From Saccharopolyspora montiporae (lineage in GTDB: Bacteria; Actinomycetota; Actinomycetes; Mycobacteriales; Pseudonocardiaceae), in NCBI RefSeq assembly GCF_015209505.1, contig NZ_JADEYC010000025.1, positions 1-64,000 on the forward strand: a stretch of DNA of 64,000 bases, written 5' to 3'. The notes below the pieces were generated by a model. That model saw nothing but the letters and a program-made list of their open reading frames with translations, was not told the DNA's origin and made no database searches. Positions 48,851 to 57,303 of this stretch are shown here, in pieces (within the stretch, counting starts at the first letter, position 1; each line of letters begins with the position of its first letter). The translations under genes were made by a program, and so were the position numbers.

Positions 48851-48902
48851 GCGAGCATGGGAACTTTCCTGTCACGAGTGACAGGAAAGTTCCCATGCTC
48901 GC
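48851..48902. repeat. Dispersed palindrome, copy 15
   Basis: 52-bp copy with GCGAGCAT/ATGCTCGC ends and CACGAGTG centre. It lies upstream of the APC permease (start 48732) and about 100 bp downstream of the PBP gene, after the PBP terminator. Confidence 0.95.
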
Positions 48903-48925
48903 TTCCGGAATCGGATGCGGGCGAC

Positions 48926-48967
48926 AAAAAGGGTGGTGGGTGCGGGTTGTTCCGCGCCCACCACCCT
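48926..48967 (-). terminator. Intrinsic terminator of the PBP gene
   Basis: Long stem on the minus strand (GGGTGGTGGG pairs with CCCACCACCC, plus an inner TGCGG/CCGCG stem, 6-nt loop), followed by TTTTT at 48930-48926. This is a classical Rho-independent terminator, 39 nt after the PBP stop. Confidence 0.9.
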
Positions 48968-49005
48968 GGGTGGTCAGGTGATCGAGCCGCGTCGGCGCCT
49001 GCCGG

Positions 49006-51135
49006 TTACGGGTTGCCCGGCAACGGCGCCACCGGCACTCCCTCGTGGATCTTGGTCATGGCCTCGAACCACGTGCGGGCAGGCACCTTGCCGCCGTAGA
49101 TGTTGCCGCCGTCCGTACCGCACAGGAACGGAGGCGCGTCACCACCGCCATCGCAGATGCCTTCGGGGCGGTTGCCGTCAGCGTAGGTGAGCACCGCGCC
49201 GGAGAGCTGCGGAGTAGCGGCGAGGAAGGCCGCCGACTTGTGCTCCTGCGTGGTCCCGGTCTTGCCGATCATCGGGCGATTCCACCCGGACGCCTCGGCG
49301 GCAGCGCGCGAGGTCCCTTCGGTGTCGTCCTTGCTCAACCCTTGCGCCAACTCGTTGGCGACCTGCGGTGCGACGGCCTGCTCGCAGCCGGGCTCGTTGA
49401 GCGGCACCGGGTTGCCGTGCCGATCGGTGACTTCCTCGATCGGCGTCGGCGGGCAGAACACACCGCCGCTCATGATGGTCGCGCCTACGTTGGACAGCTC
49501 CAGGACGCTGGTCGGCGTAAAACCGAGCGTGAACGGGCCGAGATTGTTCTGCTTGATGTAGTCACCCTGCGCCGGCCCGTTGGAACCGTCTTCGTCGAGG
49601 GTCTGCCCGCTCGTGTTGACCCCGTTCATTCCGGTACGCAGCCCGAGCCTGGACGCCATGTCGACTGCGTTGTTGAGCCCGACCTTCTCCTGCAGCGCCA
49701 CGAACGTCGTGTTCGGTGATTTGGCCAGCGCCATCTGCAGCGAAGTGGGTCCGGGATCCACACCTTCGGCGTTGCCGACGGTGTAGGGGTTGGTGCCGTT
49801 GCTGTAGACCTGCGATGTGTAGGAGGGCGGAACGTCCACGGTGTCGTCGATGCTCATGCCCTGTTCGATCGCGGCCGCAGCGGTGAAGACCTTGTAGATC
49901 GACCCGGCGCCGAACGGCTGGACCCTGCTGACGATGTCGTAGGCGGTCTGCCCCTTGCTCGCATCATTGCCGTAGTCGCGGCTGGCTACCAGGGCGCGCA
50001 CCTTGTGCTTGTCCGTGCCGGGTTCGACCGCGGACATGGCGTTGGCGATGCCGTCGGTCTGGGTCGGCACGTTGTTGCGCGCTGCTTCCTTGGCCGCATC
50101 GGTCGCCGTGCGGTCCATGGTCGTGCGCACGGTATACCCACCGGTCTTGAGCTCGTCGCTGTCGAGGCCGAGCTTGTCCAGGTAGTCGACGACGTAGGTG
50201 CAGAAGAACCCGTCGGTCGCGCCGTCGCCCACACCGACGCAGCCGTTCGGCGGCCTGCCCAGCGGGGAGAGCACACCGAGCGGTTCCTGCTTGGCGAGCT
50301 CGGCGTCCTCCTCGGTGATACGGAGGTTGTTGCGCGGATCGGCCATCAGGTCGATGACCAGGTTGCGGCGTTCCAGCGCGTCTTCGGGGTTGGTGTTCGG
50401 GTTCAGCGACCCCGGCTGGTTGACGATGGCGGCCAGCAGGGCGGACTGGGCGATGGTGAGCTGGTCAGGCGAGGTGCCGAAGTAGGTCTGGGCGGCCGCG
50501 CCGACGCCGAACGTCTGGTTGCCGAACGGCACGACGTTGAGGTACCCGGTGAGGATCTCCTCCTTGGTCATGGTGCGTTCGAGCTCCAGGGCGATCTTGG
50601 CTTCGCGGAGCTTGCGGGCGACCGTGGTTTCCTTGGCCTGCTCGGCCTCCATCTGGTTGTTGGCCGCCACGTGCACGAGGTAGTTCTTCACGTACTGCTG
50701 GGTGATCGTGGAAGCACCTTGCGAGGTTTCCCCGCTGCCGATGTTGGTGGCCAGGGCACGGGCCGTGCCGTGCCAGTCGACACCCTCGTGGTCCCAGAAG
50801 CGGCGATCCTCGACCGCGGTGATGGCGGCCTTCATCGTGTCCGGAACCTGCTCGGGCTTGGTCTCGACGCGGTAATCGTCGAAGAGGTACGCAAGCGGCT
50901 GCCCGTCCTTGTCCGCGATGGTCGACACCTGCGGCATGTCGCGGCGCGCCAAGGACCCCTGCATCCGCGACATCGCATCGGTCGTCTCGTTGACCATCGC
51001 CCCCGCGCCGGTGGCCGCGGGCAGCAGTAAGCCTGCCACCAGCACGCCCGCCAGGACGCACAGCCCGAACATCTTCAGTACGCCGCTGCGCACGCCTGCC
51101 CCAATCATCAGCTGTCGATGCGACTCGACCAGCAC
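49006..51135 (-). CDS. Class A penicillin-binding protein (transglycosylase/transpeptidase)
   Basis: 709-residue bifunctional PBP. A membrane anchor lies at about residues 22-44. The GT51 domain shows EDRRFWDHEGVDWHG (about 108), STITQQYVKNYL and RKLREAKIALELE. The transpeptidase shows SIYK (about 414), SPN (in AKSPNTTF) and KTGT (about 623). It ends shortly after KTGT with no PASTA domain and is not PonA2-like. The start is uncertain among GTG 51135 and ATG 51108. It ends at a strong intrinsic terminator. Confidence 0.95.
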   Translation of the reverse strand: MLVESHRQLMIGAGVRSGVLKMFGLCVLAGVLVAGLLLPAATGAGAMVNETTDAMSRMQGSLARRDMPQVSTIADKDGQPLAYLFDDYRVETKPEQVPDTMKAAITAVEDRRFWDHEGVDWHGTARALATNIGSGETSQGASTITQQYVKNYLVHVAANNQMEAEQAKETTVARKLREAKIALELERTMTKEEILTGYLNVVPFGNQTFGVGAAAQTYFGTSPDQLTIAQSALLAAIVNQPGSLNPNTNPEDALERRNLVIDLMADPRNNLRITEEDAELAKQEPLGVLSPLGRPPNGCVGVGDGATDGFFCTYVVDYLDKLGLDSDELKTGGYTVRTTMDRTATDAAKEAARNNVPTQTDGIANAMSAVEPGTDKHKVRALVASRDYGNDASKGQTAYDIVSRVQPFGAGSIYKVFTAAAAIEQGMSIDDTVDVPPSYTSQVYSNGTNPYTVGNAEGVDPGPTSLQMALAKSPNTTFVALQEKVGLNNAVDMASRLGLRTGMNGVNTSGQTLDEDGSNGPAQGDYIKQNNLGPFTLGFTPTSVLELSNVGATIMSGGVFCPPTPIEEVTDRHGNPVPLNEPGCEQAVAPQVANELAQGLSKDDTEGTSRAAAEASGWNRPMIGKTGTTQEHKSAAFLAATPQLSGAVLTYADGNRPEGICDGGGDAPPFLCGTDGGNIYGGKVPARTWFEAMTKIHEGVPVAPLPGNP

Positions 51136-51372
51136 CCGTCCGCGGTGCTCACCCAGATCCCGCCGACCATCCGCTCCATCGCACCGCGGGCTTCGCGCTC
51201 CGCAGCACCGGGCCTTCCGGCGTCTACTTCTGTTTGCCGTCAGTCACTTCGTTAATACCACATCGGGCGATCCTCCCGACGCTGCGCCGATTGGCCGACG
51301 TGCGAGCGAACAGGGCTCGGACCGCCGGTTGATCACTACACTTGGCGATCATCAAATCGGCTTGGAGGAAGC

Positions 51373-51753
51373 ATGACAGATCCGTTCCTGGAGTCCGTGG
51401 CCACCGCACTGGCCGGCCAAGCCGCCGCCGCACTCGGCTCCGCAGGCAAGCAAGCGCTGTCGAAGATCCGGGATCTGGTGCGCAGCAGGGCGGGGGAAGA
51501 CCCGGAGACGAGTGCAGCGTTGGCAGCCGCAGAGCGGGAAGATGCGGGGCAGCCGGAGGTGACGGCCCTGGCGGAGCGGTTGGACCGTGCGCGCGGGCAG
51601 GACAGCGAGTTCGCTGAGCAGCTGCGCGACGCCGGAGAGATCGTGCACAACCAGATCTCGGCCACCGGCGGCGGTGTCGTCAACCACGTCTCGGGCAATG
51701 CCAACAAGGTGATCCAGGCGGACCGCATCGAGGGCGGTATCACCTTCAACTGA
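51373..51753 (+). CDS. Small protein with amyloid-signalling-like C-terminal motif
   Basis: 126-residue protein, well served by GGAGGAAG upstream of ATG 51373. Residues 1-100 are alpha-helical in character, with an amphipathic Ala-rich N-terminus and charged middle. The C-terminal 25 residues differ in style: GGGVVNHVSGNANKVIQAD then RIEGGITF, with alternating hydrophobic and Gly/Asn residues and a VIQA core. This resembles the RHIM/PP-like (BASS3) motifs described in actinobacterial NLR-associated effectors. An N-terminal Bell-like helical domain plus such a tail is the layout of putative cell-death effectors. No NLR gene is nearby. Assignment is from memory and needs profile support. Confidence 0.55.
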   Translation: MTDPFLESVATALAGQAAAALGSAGKQALSKIRDLVRSRAGEDPETSAALAAAEREDAGQPEVTALAERLDRARGQDSEFAEQLRDAGEIVHNQISATGGGVVNHVSGNANKVIQADRIEGGITFN

Positions 51754-51781
51754 GCGGTGACACCCGTGGAGAGCGAACCGG

Positions 51782-52204
51782 TCAGCTACCGCTCCGGTCC
51801 TCGGCGGCGTCGAGGCCGGCGAGGTAGCGGTTGTACGCGGCCAGGTCCGGGTCCTCGTCGGAGTCGACGGGCGGCGCGGGCGGCGGAACGAGCGGACGGT
51901 TGACGCGCCGCCCACCGCGGTGATCGGGGGCGGGGTTGTCGGCGTCCTGCGCGGGGGACGGTTCGACGCCCTCGGCGGACGGGGTGTCGGCATGCATGTC
52001 CATCCGGATCATCCGGATCCACAGGAAGATGGTGAACGCTCCGAACAGGGGCCACTGCAGCGCGTAGCCGAGGTTCTGGAAACTTCCTCCCGCCTCATGC
52101 GCCCGGTCCCACTGCCACACGGTGAAGAACCCCGTGGCGATGGTGGCCACCAGGAACAGCACGTGCAGGAGCAACCAGCGGGTGGTCAACAGCCTGCGAT
52201 GCAC
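51782..52204 (-). CDS. Conserved actinobacterial membrane protein
   Basis: 140-residue protein with two N-terminal membrane helices (LLLHVLFLVATIATGFFTVWQW and LQWPLFGAFTIFLWIRMI, quoted separately) and a Pro/Asp-rich cytosolic tail ending YNRYLAGLDAAED. The pattern of two helices joined by a W-D-R-A segment, then a YNxYLA motif, is widespread in Actinobacteria with unknown function. It converges on the small effector-like gene with a 28-bp gap. A palindrome lies upstream of its start. Confidence 0.8.
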   Translation of the reverse strand: MHRRLLTTRWLLLHVLFLVATIATGFFTVWQWDRAHEAGGSFQNLGYALQWPLFGAFTIFLWIRMIRMDMHADTPSAEGVEPSPAQDADNPAPDHRGGRRVNRPLVPPPAPPVDSDEDPDLAAYNRYLAGLDAAEDRSGS

Positions 52205-52260
52205 ACCGACGATTCTAGGGCAATCCGGTGTCGATCGACGTGCCGGTGACGCGCGGGCGC

Positions 52261-52314
52261 TGACAGCATGGGAACTTTCCTGTCACAGGTGACAGGAAAG
52301 TTCCCATGCTGTCA
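52261..52314. repeat. Dispersed palindrome, copy 16, overlapping a stop codon
   Basis: 54-bp copy with extended TGACAGCAT/ATGCTGTCA ends and CACAGGTG centre. Its right arm includes the TGA stop (TCA at 52312-52314) of the MFS gene, so the element begins inside that gene. Confidence 0.96.
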
Positions 52315-53439
52315 CCTGGAACGGGAGGCGAGGGGGATGCAGAGGAGGATGAGGGTGGCTGCGGCGGCGAAGGCGGTTGGATAGCCGGAGAGTGTGATGA
52401 GCATCCCGAATCCGACGGACCCGAGTCCGTTGCCGCCGTCGTAGGCGATGTTCCAGGCGGTACTGGCCGTTCCGGAACTGGTCGTATCGAACATCGCGAC
52501 GAGGGTGACGTTCTGCATCGCCCCGAACCCGGCGCCGAGCAGAGCCGCACCCGGGACGGCCAGTGCCGACTCATCGCCGGCCCCGACCGCGACGAGCGCC
52601 GCGCCTAGCCCCGCGAGGAGCACCGAGGGCACGAGAACCTGGCGGCGCCCGGCCCGGTCACCGATCTGCCCGGCCAGCCACCGACCGAGGAGGGTGGTGG
52701 CGCCGAACGCCAGCAGCGCCACCGAGGAGGTTCCGGAACCGACCGCCAGCGGCAGGAACGCGACGAGACCGCCGGCTGCGAGCGCCCCGGCGGTCATCGT
52801 GGCCCAGGGCGACAGCAGCGCCCGCGGGAAACGGCCGCTCGCGCGGGGCCCGCGGCTGGTGGTGCGCGCGATGCCGAACGCCATCGCGGCGGTGGCGGCG
52901 GGGACGAGTCCGGCGGTCCAGAACAGGGCCTGGAAGCCGATGTGCTGGGCGAGCCATACCCCGGCGGGCAGGAATGCGACGTTGGGCAGCCCGACGGCCA
53001 GTCCGTACAGACCGGCGGCCCGTCCGCGGACGGCGGGTGGGACGAGTTCGGCGACCAGCGCACTGCCGGCCACGGTGAGCAGACCGAATCCGATTCCGCG
53101 GACCCCGGAGATGGCGAGCAGCCCTGGGAGCTGCGCGGTCGCGGCGTACAGCGGGGCGGGCAGCCCGATCAGCAGCACGCCGAGCCCGAGCGCCGTCCGG
53201 TGCTCGATCCGGGCCAGCAACCATGGCATGCCCAACTGGGTCAGCACCGTGACCAGCATGAAGGTTCCGTTGACCGCGCCGGCCGCGAGTTCGCCGGCAC
53301 CGCCGCGCACCGCCCACATCGCCACGATCGGCAGGAGCAGCACGTAGCCGGTGAATCCGCCGAGGGTGCATACCAGCAGCAGGAGGAACGATCTGCTGCG
53401 CAGCGGGGTAGGCGGCGCGACCGGGGCGGGTGGATGCAT
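52312..53439 (-). CDS. Major facilitator superfamily transporter
   Basis: 375-residue MFS protein with 12 membrane helices. The helix 2-3 loop motif is weakly kept (LLARIEHRTALGLGVLL), and the helix 8-9 loop has GQIGDRAGRR. It is small for the family and has a short cytosolic middle loop rich in Arg and Pro. It may be an efflux carrier, but substrate is not deducible. ATG 53439 is the start; the region upstream is shared with the divergent M14 peptidase. The stop codon is part of a palindrome copy. Confidence 0.9.
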   Translation of the reverse strand: MHPPAPVAPPTPLRSRSFLLLLVCTLGGFTGYVLLLPIVAMWAVRGGAGELAAGAVNGTFMLVTVLTQLGMPWLLARIEHRTALGLGVLLIGLPAPLYAATAQLPGLLAISGVRGIGFGLLTVAGSALVAELVPPAVRGRAAGLYGLAVGLPNVAFLPAGVWLAQHIGFQALFWTAGLVPAATAAMAFGIARTTSRGPRASGRFPRALLSPWATMTAGALAAGGLVAFLPLAVGSGTSSVALLAFGATTLLGRWLAGQIGDRAGRRQVLVPSVLLAGLGAALVAVGAGDESALAVPGAALLGAGFGAMQNVTLVAMFDTTSSGTASTAWNIAYDGGNGLGSVGFGMLITLSGYPTAFAAAATLILLCIPLASRSR

Positions 53440-53579
53440 CAGTTCTTCCTAGGTCCCGGCAACCACCGCTGTCCAGCGCCGGAATAGGACGCGTGCTCCG
53501 GGATGTCCACCTCCCGACTGATTGTGCGCTGCTCGCACGTCGGCTTGGCTCTTCGGCACGACGACCCGAGGAGTTGTGC

Positions 53580-54818
53580 ATGCACCGGATGCGAACGCTG
53601 GCACTGCTGGCCTGCGCGGCGACCGCTTCTGCGGTGGTTCCCGCGGCGAGCGCGCCCGAAACCCGAGCTGCCCCACCCCCGTGCAGCGAGGAGCCGCGGG
53701 AGAACCCGATCTCGGAGTTCACCAGCTACGACGAGCTGCTGGTGGAGCTGGACCGCATCGAGCGGGTCAGCCAGGGGCGGGTTGCGGTGGACGCGGTGGG
53801 CGAGTCGAACCGGGGCCGGGACATGGTGTTGGCGCGGGCCGGAGACGGACCGAAGGTGGTGTTCGTCACTGCGGAGATCCACGGCAACGAGAAGACCGGG
53901 CCGGACGGGATTCTGGATCTGCTGGACTACGTCGGCACTTCCGGTTCGAGCGAGGCGCAGCGCATCCGCTCCGAGCTGACAATCGTGGCGATGCCGAAGA
54001 TCAATCCGGACGGTGCGGCACTGGACCGGCGCGGCAACGACATGACCTGGCAGGAGGTGCAGCAGCGGTTCCCGCAGCTGGCGGGTGCGGCCGAGCCGTG
54101 GAACTACTACACGGACCAGCGGCAGGGCGATGACTACGCGCACCGGCCGGGTTTCGATGTCAACCGCGATTACCACCCGGATCTGGACTACGAGCCGGAT
54201 CCGGCCGACTTCCCGGGCGACAGTGCCGCACCGGGATGGTTCCTCAGCCCGGAGACGCGCACGGTGCGCGACGTCTACACCGGGCTGCAGCGCGAGTTCG
54301 GCGACGTGGACACCTACATCGATCTGCATCACCAGGGGGCGTGCTACACGGTGGCGGGAACGGACCGGTTGGTGACGATGAGCCTGTCCGGGAAGTTCGT
54401 GCAGGATCCGGCTGCGCAGGGATCGGGGTACGCGCGGTTCGCGGACGGGTTCCGGCAGGACTATTCCAAGCAGCTCAATGTCGCCGCCTACGACTCGCTG
54501 CAGGAGGCGGCGGGCCGGAATCCCGATTTCGGCAACATCACCCTCTACCCGCAGGACATCGATCTGCCGGGGACCGGGTTGGGCGCGTTCCAGCTCAACG
54601 GCAGCGGTGCGGTGCTGTTCGAGGTGCGCGGGCAGACCCAGACGTTGGGCGAGCGGCACCGGGAGATGCTCACCGAATCCGTCTACATCGGATTGAGCGG
54701 GATCGTGTCCGCCGTGGCCAGCGGGGAGGTCGAGCAGCTGGACCCGGCCGACTACGACCGGATCCCGCCGACAGATCGCGGCCCGGAGACCGGGTCCAGG
54801 GTGGACATCGAGCAATGA
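53580..54818 (+). CDS. Secreted M14-family zinc carboxypeptidase
   Basis: 412-residue peptidase with a Sec signal (about residues 1-25). The zinc motif HxxE is in AEIHGNEKTG (about 99-102), the third ligand His in YIDLHHQGAC, and the catalytic Glu in VLFEVRGQTQ. The arrangement fits M14 carboxypeptidases acting on peptides or on cell-wall peptides outside the cell. ATG 53580 lies 6 bp after GAGGAG; the frame is open upstream but without coding character. It is divergent from the MFS gene and converges within 6 bp on the DUF6319 gene. Confidence 0.9.
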   Translation: MHRMRTLALLACAATASAVVPAASAPETRAAPPPCSEEPRENPISEFTSYDELLVELDRIERVSQGRVAVDAVGESNRGRDMVLARAGDGPKVVFVTAEIHGNEKTGPDGILDLLDYVGTSGSSEAQRIRSELTIVAMPKINPDGAALDRRGNDMTWQEVQQRFPQLAGAAEPWNYYTDQRQGDDYAHRPGFDVNRDYHPDLDYEPDPADFPGDSAAPGWFLSPETRTVRDVYTGLQREFGDVDTYIDLHHQGACYTVAGTDRLVTMSLSGKFVQDPAAQGSGYARFADGFRQDYSKQLNVAAYDSLQEAAGRNPDFGNITLYPQDIDLPGTGLGAFQLNGSGAVLFEVRGQTQTLGERHREMLTESVYIGLSGIVSAVASGEVEQLDPADYDRIPPTDRGPETGSRVDIEQ

Positions 54819-54824
54819 GACCGG

Positions 54825-55592
54825 TCAGCGGGCGAGATCGTCCAACGCCTGTTCGGCGGAGGCGAGTTCGGCCCGCAGTTGTTCGACGCGTGCCCGCTGC
54901 TGTTCGCGGGCCGCGTCGATCAGCGGTTCCACCGCGGCGGCGACGTCCTCGTGCAATGCTTTCGCGGCTTCGGCGACCGCGTTCGGCGACACCTGGGTGG
55001 GCCGGACGCTCCGCTTCTTGCCGGTGAGCACCTCCACCGTCCACTGGCCCGCCTCGTCCGCGGTGAGCGTGACCGTGGCGCCGGACGGACGCGCAGGCCG
55101 CTTGCCCGAGGATGCCTTGCTCGCCGGGGTTTTTCCGGAGTCGCCGCCCGCAGCCGACGTGCCGGAACTCGCGGACGGCGCGGCGCCACCTCGATTGCCG
55201 GACGCCTTCGAGACGCCGGATTTTCCGTTGGTGGACGGCGTTTCGGCCGACGTCCGGCCCGCCGGGCAACTCTCGCCCGACCGGGTGGCGGACCCAGTGC
55301 GCGCGGTGGTGGTACCGCCGTTCTCGGTCGCCGCGGCGGCGGTGGTGGCGGAGCGCTTGCGCGCGGGCTTGACCTGAGTGACTTCTGCCGCGGAGAAGGA
55401 CAGCACGTCCTTGGAGCCGGCAGGGCGGACCTGGATGAAGTCCCCCTCGGCAGGTTCACCGAGGGACACCACCTTGCCCGAACGGCCTTCCGACACGCCC
55501 ACCGCGGAACCGGTGAACCACACGGTGGGCGTGCCGCCGGCTGCGAGCTCGTCGCGGATGCTGCGCAGTTCCGGTGCGGACAGCGAGGACAT
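54825..55592 (-). CDS. DUF6319-like protein with low-complexity middle
   Basis: 255-residue protein. The N-terminal domain starts LSAPELRSIRDELAAGGTPTVWF and contains GKVVSLGEPAEGDFIQVRP (read as parts), then about 90 residues rich in Ser, Ala, Gly, Thr and Lys, then a C-terminal coiled coil ending ELASAEQALDDLAR. I recognise the N-terminus as DUF6319, conserved in high-GC actinomycetes without known function. ATG 55592 follows AAGGGG; GTG 55598 is the alternative. The Lys/Ser-rich linker and coiled coil suggest nucleic acid or surface binding, which is speculative. Confidence 0.75.
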   Translation of the reverse strand: MSSLSAPELRSIRDELAAGGTPTVWFTGSAVGVSEGRSGKVVSLGEPAEGDFIQVRPAGSKDVLSFSAAEVTQVKPARKRSATTAAAATENGGTTTARTGSATRSGESCPAGRTSAETPSTNGKSGVSKASGNRGGAAPSASSGTSAAGGDSGKTPASKASSGKRPARPSGATVTLTADEAGQWTVEVLTGKKRSVRPTQVSPNAVAEAAKALHEDVAAAVEPLIDAAREQQRARVEQLRAELASAEQALDDLAR

Positions 55593-55725
55593 CGGCACCC
55601 CTTGCTCAAGGGTGACCCGTTCTCGAACCGGGGTGCGACTCAGGAGGAATCCGGCGCGCCGGGCGATTCGAACCGGGACGTTCGACAGGGACGGATCGAA
55701 GTGTATCGAACGCCCGTGCGAAGGA

Positions 55726-57222
55726 TCAACTGCGGTCGGCCGCGGTGATCTCGTAGTCCTCCGGTGCCGCCTTGCGCGTGCGGTACCAGTACTTGAACGT
55801 GAACCCGGGCCACACGGTGCGGTTGACTCCCTGCTCGTCCAGGTACCAGCTCTGGCAACCGCCCGCCGACCACACGGCGCCGGTGAGCTCGGACTGGATC
55901 TCGCTGTTGAACTCGTCCTGCACGTCCTGCCGGACGTCGAGGTAGCCGATGTCGCCGCGGCAGATCGGGCGCAGGCAGCTGAGCACGTAGTTGATCTGCG
56001 ACTCGATCATGAACACGACCGAGTTGTGCCCCAGCCCGGTGTTCGGCCCGAGCAGGAAGAACAGGTTCGGGTAGCCGGACACGGTGATGCCGAGATGGGC
56101 TTCCATGCCGTTGCGCCAGGTGTCCTGCAGCTTGCGGCCTTCGCGGCCGCGGATGTCGAGGTGGTCGAAGGCGTCGGTGACGTGGAATCCGGTGCCGAAG
56201 ATGATCGCGTCCACCTCGTGCTCCCGCCCATCGGCGGTGACCACGGAATTCTCCCGGACTTCGGAGACCCCGTCGGTCTCCAGGTTCACGTTGGAACGGT
56301 TCAGCGCCGGGTAGTAGTCACTGGACAGCAGGATGCGCTTGCAGCCGATCGCGTAGTCCGGGGTGACCGCCTCGCGCACCCGCGGGTCCTTGATGGCCTT
56401 GCGGATGTAGCGCTTGGACAACCATTCGGCGAGCTTGCCGAGGCGCTGATTGAACACCATGAAGTAGCGCGCTTCGAGGACCCAGTACAGGACGTTGCGC
56501 GCGGCGCGCTGGACTCCGGGGACGCGACGGAACCACTTGCGCACCTTCGGCGGGATCGGCCGGTCGGGTTTGGGCTGGATCCACGGGGGTGTGCGCTGGA
56601 ACAGATGCAACCGCTCGGCCTGCTTGGCCACCTGCGGCACGAACTGGATGGCGCTGGCGCCGGTGCCGATCACGGCCACGCGCTTGCCGGACAGGTCGTA
56701 GTCGTGGTTCCAGTCGGCGGAGTGGAACATCTCGCCCTGGAACCGTTCGAGCCCGTCGAGTCGGGGATAGCTCGGGATGTGCAGCGCGCCGACCCCGGAG
56801 ACGAGGGCGCGGCCGACGTACTCGGTGCCGTCACCGGTGCTGACCCGCCAGGTGCGGTGCTGCTCGTCGAACTCGGCGCCGGTGAATTCGACGCCGTAGT
56901 GGATGTGCTCGCGCACGCCGTATTTGTCGGCGCAGTGCTGCAGGTACTCGGAGATCTCCCCCTGCTGGGCGAACATGCGCGACCAGTTGGGGTTCTGCTC
57001 GAAGGAGAAGGAGTACATCAGCGAGGGGACATCGCAGGCGCATCCGGGATACGTGTTGTCCCGCCACGTGCCACCGAGATCCTCGGACTTCTCCAGCACG
57101 ATGAAGTCGTGGATACCCGCCTGCTTGAGCCGGATGGCCATGCCCAGCCCGGAGAACCCGGTTCCCACGATCACCACTGATGTCGTGTAGCTGCGCTGGT
57201 CCCGCGACTGCCGTTGCACCAT
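55726..57222 (-). CDS. Flavin-binding monooxygenase, Baeyer-Villiger type
   Basis: 498-residue FAD/NADPH monooxygenase. The first Rossmann motif is VIVGTGFSGLGMA (about residue 17), the BVMO fingerprint FxGxxxHxxxW is FQGEMFHSADW (about 162-172), and the second nucleotide motif is VAVIGTGASAIQ (about 182). This places it with Baeyer-Villiger or related ketone and sulfide monooxygenases. ATG 57222 has GAGGAGGGG upstream, which excludes the longer frame to 57252. The divergent TetR gene and a shared operator-like site suggest substrate-induced control. Confidence 0.93.
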   Translation of the reverse strand: MVQRQSRDQRSYTTSVVIVGTGFSGLGMAIRLKQAGIHDFIVLEKSEDLGGTWRDNTYPGCACDVPSLMYSFSFEQNPNWSRMFAQQGEISEYLQHCADKYGVREHIHYGVEFTGAEFDEQHRTWRVSTGDGTEYVGRALVSGVGALHIPSYPRLDGLERFQGEMFHSADWNHDYDLSGKRVAVIGTGASAIQFVPQVAKQAERLHLFQRTPPWIQPKPDRPIPPKVRKWFRRVPGVQRAARNVLYWVLEARYFMVFNQRLGKLAEWLSKRYIRKAIKDPRVREAVTPDYAIGCKRILLSSDYYPALNRSNVNLETDGVSEVRENSVVTADGREHEVDAIIFGTGFHVTDAFDHLDIRGREGRKLQDTWRNGMEAHLGITVSGYPNLFFLLGPNTGLGHNSVVFMIESQINYVLSCLRPICRGDIGYLDVRQDVQDEFNSEIQSELTGAVWSAGGCQSWYLDEQGVNRTVWPGFTFKYWYRTRKAAPEDYEITAADRS

Positions 57223-57257
57223 GAGCCCCTCCTCGACCACCGGGCGCGACACTTACC

Positions 57258-57280
57258 AGCTAGTAGCTTACTACGAGTAG
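57258..57280. promoter_or_regulatory. Operator-like inverted repeat between BVMO and tetR
   Basis: In the 81-bp divergent region, CTAGTAG and CTACGAG (57260-57266 and 57271-57277) form an inverted repeat with one mismatch around CTTA, inside an AT-rich stretch. This is the expected size for a TetR-family site controlling both genes. Confidence 0.55.
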
Positions 57281-57303
57281 GTTACTTGCGGTAGGGTGTT
57301 TTC

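Noticed and set aside
55620..55680. tRNA-like fragment (GGTTCGAATCGC on the minus strand)
   Set aside because: The T-loop-like sequence has no matching T-stem or acceptor stem; only a CCGGCGCGCCGG palindrome is present.
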